Of a stretch of 64,000 bases of DNA, positions 60,359-64,000 are shown one piece after another. The stretch covers positions 4,794,001 to 4,858,000 of the forward strand of contig NC_083517.1 of assembly GCF_032362555.1 (NCBI RefSeq), written 5' to 3'. A program made the position numbers and the translations under genes. The notes beneath the pieces were generated by a model. That model searched no databases. It worked only from the letters and a program-made list of their open reading frames with translations, and was not told the DNA's origin. Source of the stretch: Amyelois transitella. Taxonomy: Eukaryota > Arthropoda > Insecta > Lepidoptera > Pyralidae. Each line of letters starts with the position of its first letter. Within the stretch, counting starts at the first letter, position 1.

Positions 60359-60478
60359 TCATGTCCATGATTGCTCCCTGAATGCAAATCTATTAGGCGC
60401 CTTCCGAATATATTCAGGAAGAGAATTCCACAATCTGATGGCTATTGCCATCAGATCACACCAAAGCTATAATATTTG
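60359..60478 (-). pseudogene. C terminus of a non-LTR reverse transcriptase, relic
   Basis: On the minus strand an open frame reads AIRLWNSLPEYIRKAP then NRFAFREQSWT and stops. LWNSLPxxIRxAP is a standard signature close to the end of Jockey/CR1-type RTs. The upstream part is not recognisable. Confidence 0.6.
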
Positions 60479-62696
60479 ACCTAGTCTATTGTAGTTGCTA
60501 CAATCATATCTACAGTTTCAGTCTACGAACGTAGTTATACTGTGCTCAGCGAAGAGTCTCAGTCACGCACGCTTACTCAAATTTTCTCCAAATTACCCAG
60601 TAAATGACAACACTAACAACGTCTTTTATCATTTCTTACGACTTTCACTACAATATACAGCTTAATATACACTTTTTAAAAATAGCTTTCAAAACAACTT
60701 CTGTGGTATACCGTCAAAATAAACTTGATCGAGAAATTGCTTAACTCTATTTTTAGAAGGATGAATAGAAATAATTTAGAAGAAAGGTCTATTCTGTGCG
60801 TACATTTTATGCTTAATAGAAAACATTTCTCGTCGGATCATCCTTATATTTGAGGCAGAAAGTCTTCGAAAGAAAGTAATAGAGGGATCATAGCAAAATT
60901 TATTTTATGTATAGAATTTATTTTATCGCTAGTAACTTGTGAAGTGATCGGCGCGCGCGGGGAGGGCTTACAGAATTATTTTCAGGGGAAACCATCAAAC
61001 AACTTACTGTTCAGTACAGAAAGTTCCTTACATAAAAGAAGCTTTATGGAGCGATAAAGACCTTTTCAAGGGTCCCCCGGAGAAGGCGAGGTCTCACGGT
61101 TACATAACGGACGCTGTACGGATCTGCAAATCACTTCAAAGTCACAGGTTTATTCGGGTAGCTGACTCTCAAACTCAAGGCGATGAGAGGCCGCTTTGTA
61201 AAATAATGCACCGCAACGTTACAGATGTTAATGTAATGATTTAGTTAAGCTTAAATAGATTACATAACGGTTAAATATATTTTACGTGTCATATCTGTTT
61301 GGTAAATGTATGTATATTACCTAATTTATTTCTGAAACTGTTGCGAAAAAAATTAAAAGGCACTAAAACGGTTCTTTTTAAACAAGATGAGTTGGTTTCC
61401 CCACCATATTATCAATAAAAAATATATATTGATTTATACATGTTGATTTTTTTGGACTGCTTCTCTACTATATTGTAAAGGACTTCAAAGTTTTAAACTA
61501 GTTAATTTAGGCAAAAAATGCGACAATCACCGCAGAATCAGAAGCCGCAGCCTTATAACTGCACAATGGCTTAAACTAGAAAGCCAACTGTTAAAACAAT
61601 GCAGAGAAATATAAATAAATAAATCAACTTACCTATCTGGTAAACGCGGCTCGCTTTTATTCATTTATATTTGCGTACAAATAAATAACGTTCGATTTAC
61701 TTACCTGTTTTGGCGAGTCACCAACTTTATAGAACCTTTGATCATAAGCGGCTTTGGTATGGACGAATACCCACAACAACTCTGGATTTTTGCCAATCCA
61801 AAACGTAACGAAAAAAATAAAATAAATATTATATATAATAGTATATAGTTAATACGGGCGGCTTCCAGCCACTGGTGCAAATCTGCCTTGCTGATAAAAT
61901 TAATTCATAAACTAAGTTAAAGTAAGAACTTTTCTTCTTATCCTACTCCACGACTACTACAGAAAAAGAGTGGTCCTGTTGTGTTTCATGGCAAAACCTT
62001 CATGATTATGAATTGATATAGGTACGTTACTGCAAAAATCACGAGACAAACAATTTACTTAAATATTTTTATGTAATATAACTTCCAAAATAACATGATG
62101 CCGATGTCAATTAAAGCTTATTTCACAAAAACTCACTCTAGAATTGATAATTGCTTTATTATGCTAGTTGTTTAAAATACCTTAGACAACTTGGTCGTTA
62201 TATACGAGGTGCCATAAGTCAGATAGAAATTATTAACTAAGCAATAATTCCCTTACATAACTTCTAAGAAAATGTTCTAGATTTCTAGTTAGATATTGTC
62301 GACCGCCTCGTTGTCGGAGTGCAACCACAGTTACGCTAATTGTGTGTCTAGTGGTTTGTTTGGCCGGAGATTCCCGATAGATATAGATTAAATGAAATAC
62401 TGAAAAGCCTCTATTGGCAATGTTTATTTTACCAAGATCTTGAAGGAACTACAAAATCAAAATAAAAAGACAATTTCTATTGTATATTATTATAACAGCA
62501 AAAAAACATTAACTTGTAAAGATGTAAATTTCACAGAAAGTTGGTCGTGCATTAATACCTTAATACCTTATTGTACTTAATCAGGTATTTAACTCATGCA
62601 GTGCAAATAAAACCAATATGAATTTAAAACAAAATTCCTAAATAAAATAATAAAACACTCTTTAATTTTCATTACTTAACTAGAATAAAGTACATA
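60479..62696. other. Intergenic, nothing recognised
   Basis: A GC-rich stretch at about 60947-61140 (GATCGGCGCGCGCGGGGAGG) has no coding frame. No repeat family is seen. Confidence 0.35.
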
Positions 62697-63170
62697 CAGG
62701 GTGACATTTAAAACAACTGCATCCTTTTAAACATAGACTATATCCATGCTTCTGAGCCGTTTGAGCCTATTTTTATTTAAATTAAACATCATCATTTTCA
62801 CATTTAAAAAACCCTCAAAAACTACGTCACACGCTTTATTAAAGACCAATACTACAAAAAGAAGTTAAAACTAAACATGTAAATAAATGTCTGAAAAATA
62901 AATTATTTTTCTAGTATCAAGATCAAGTAAAGTACAGAGTTGTCGAGATCACTCACTTGAATGAATTGTGTCGTTAACCTCTGAATCTTACGCGTCGCTT
63001 TTCCGCCGGCCGGGGTGATATGACGTATTTTATCGTGGATTTTGATACTTTAATTTTTTTTCGTTCTTTCTGAAATATGAACCGATATTTTTATTTTAAC
63101 GTTTTTAAATATCCTTTAGATGAGTACACTTAACAGTTAAATTTATGCAGGTGAATTTAAAGTCACCCTG
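62697..63170. mobile_element. Short Tc1/mariner-like non-autonomous element with TA target site
   Basis: The ends are CAGGGTGACATTTAAA (from 62697) and, inverted, TTTAAAGTCACCCTG (to 63170). Each is flanked directly by TA (62695-62696 and 63171-63172). Terminal CAGGGTG repeats with a TA duplication fit a Tc1/mariner-derived MITE. The 474-bp interior has no transposase frame. Confidence 0.65.
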
Positions 63171-63212
63171 TATATAAAAAAACTCACCTTTTTAACCTAA
63201 TACAATTTTATA

Positions 63213-63278
63213 GAAAGTGGAAAGAGGTAGTCTCTGCCTACCCCTCCGGGAAAGAGGCGTGATTTTATGTATGTATAA
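63213..63278 (+). pseudogene. RTE-like LINE, last codons and 3' tail only
   Basis: GTGGAAAGAGGTAGTCTCTG, CTACCCCTCCGGGAAAGAGG and CGTGATTTTATGTATGTAT: the very end of the RTE-like family (codons for KWKEVVSAYPSGKEA and stop, then tail), extremely 5'-truncated. It sits 43 bp after the TA-flanked element. Confidence 0.8.
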
Positions 63279-63324
63279 CAACTTTATACACACAGAATGA
63301 GCATTATCGTCGAAAAAATTCAAA

Positions 63325-63582
63325 CCGTGTGGCTGCCGGCACCAATAAAAAGAATAGGAACACTCCATCTCTTTCCCATGGATGTCGTAAAAGGCGACTA
63401 AGGGATAGGCATACAAACTTAGGATTCTTTTTTTAGGCGATGGGCTAGCCACCTGTCACTATTTGAATCTCAATTCTATCATTAAGCCAAATAGCTGAAC
63501 GTGGCCATTCAGTCTTTTCAAGACTGTTGGCTCTATCTACCCCGCAAGGGATATCGACGTAACCATATGTATTTATGTATGT
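63325..63582 (+). repeat. SINE-like element, full length and well preserved
   Basis: Head CCGTGTGGCTGCCGGCACC, core TGTCGTAAAAGGCGACTAAG, ACCTGTCACTATTTGAATCT, tail TTTTCAAGACTGTTGGCTCT, ACCCCGCAAGGGATATCGAC and a CATATGTATTTATGTATGT end. It begins 46 bp after the RTE-like tail. Confidence 0.95.
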
Positions 63583-63689
63583 AAAATTCTAACCAGAAAT
63601 ATCCACTCACAAATAACTTTCAGAAAAGGAATACATAAGCACCATTGAGAATACGAGTATACTAATAAAATAAAACTAATACACCCCGA

Positions 63690-63962
63690 AAAAACTACTG
63701 TTAGAAAAAAATATTGTATGAAGGGGCGCAAATGTACAACAGACTGCCAAATGAATTGAAAGAATTCAAATCTTTGTCTTTGTTCACAGAAAGATTTAAA
63801 AAACATATCCACGAACAAGTTTAAAATTATTATTGTGACAACTGTGCTTATTTAAAAATTTAACACTACTTAAATGCGTTACTTATTTACTATGTTTTGT
63901 ATTAGTTTAAGGCTCATTGTAAGTGAATTTAATTCTTTATGAATCAATAAAGATCTTTAAAC
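63690..63962 (+). pseudogene. Non-LTR retrotransposon 3' end: RT C terminus plus 3' UTR
   Basis: An open frame (63705-63824, 39 codons plus TAA) reads KKILYEGAQMYNRLPNELKE followed by FKSLSLFTERFKK. The YNRLPxELKExxSLxxF signature marks the end of an insect non-LTR RT; a TAG precedes the frame. A 138-bp 3' UTR with ATCAATAAAGATC ends at about 63962. Confidence 0.7.
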
Positions 63963-63965
63963 CTA

Positions 63966-64000
63966 TGCCGTGTGGTTCCTGGCGCTTTAGAATAGGACCA
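63966..64000 (+). repeat. SINE-like head, cut by the window edge
   Basis: TGCCGTGTGGTTCCTGGCGC and TTTAGAATAGGACCA are the start of another family copy, which continues outside the window. Confidence 0.85.

Overview
The window looks like a piece of a lepidopteran (moth or butterfly) nuclear genome. It is AT-rich and mostly non-coding. It has spliced genes with GT..AG introns and poly(A) signals. It is littered with interspersed repeats of kinds I know from moths: a SINE-like family starting near 'CCGTGTGGTTCCCGGCAC', RTE-like and other non-LTR retrotransposon 3' ends, a tRNA-headed SINE, and short DNA transposons. There is no prokaryotic gene organisation, no CRISPR array, no rRNA gene and no convincing tRNA gene. 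No search could be run, so family names come from recognising motifs by eye.

Protein-coding content is small. Between 7.7 and 17.7 kb there is a head-to-tail array of three two-exon genes (7775-9035, 10946-12134, 16458-17622). Each encodes a small secreted protein of 109-110 residues of the MBF2-like / 'probable salivary secreted peptide' family. All three share the same phase-0 intron position, the same exon-2 length and a nearly identical cysteine-free mature chain. They are recent tandem duplicates, most likely with redundant or dosage-type roles outside the cell.

The second locus is a long intronless open reading frame (29999-31963, 654 aa). It encodes a type I membrane protein with a signal peptide, LRRNT, six to seven leucine-rich repeats, LRRCT, one Ig domain, one transmembrane helix and a long tail ending in a PDZ-type TDV. 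This is the kekkon layout. A GC-rich region at about 29.42-29.81 kb is its likely promoter or 5' UTR. A TATA box with a following splice donor near 22.94-22.98 kb could be a distant first exon.

From 32.5 kb to the end I see no confident gene. This half holds retroelement relics, SINE copies, a roughly 150-bp AT microsatellite (42.9-43.07 kb), a 191-bp compound palindrome (55518-55708), a TA-flanked short inverted-repeat element (62697-63170), and some GC-richer islands that may be conserved regulatory DNA. The left part also has a 1.3-kb element with ~85-bp terminal inverted repeats (5917-7258), a pipsqueak-type HTH transposase relic (14794-15003), a decayed reverse transcriptase (15253-15865) and three perfect short-loop inverted repeats around the secreted-protein array.

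The observations most worth following are: the SINE family whose 3' tail resembles the tail of the RTE-like LINE in the same window (a likely LINE/SINE mobilisation pair); the perfect inverted repeats; the compound palindrome; and the three-copy secreted-protein cluster.
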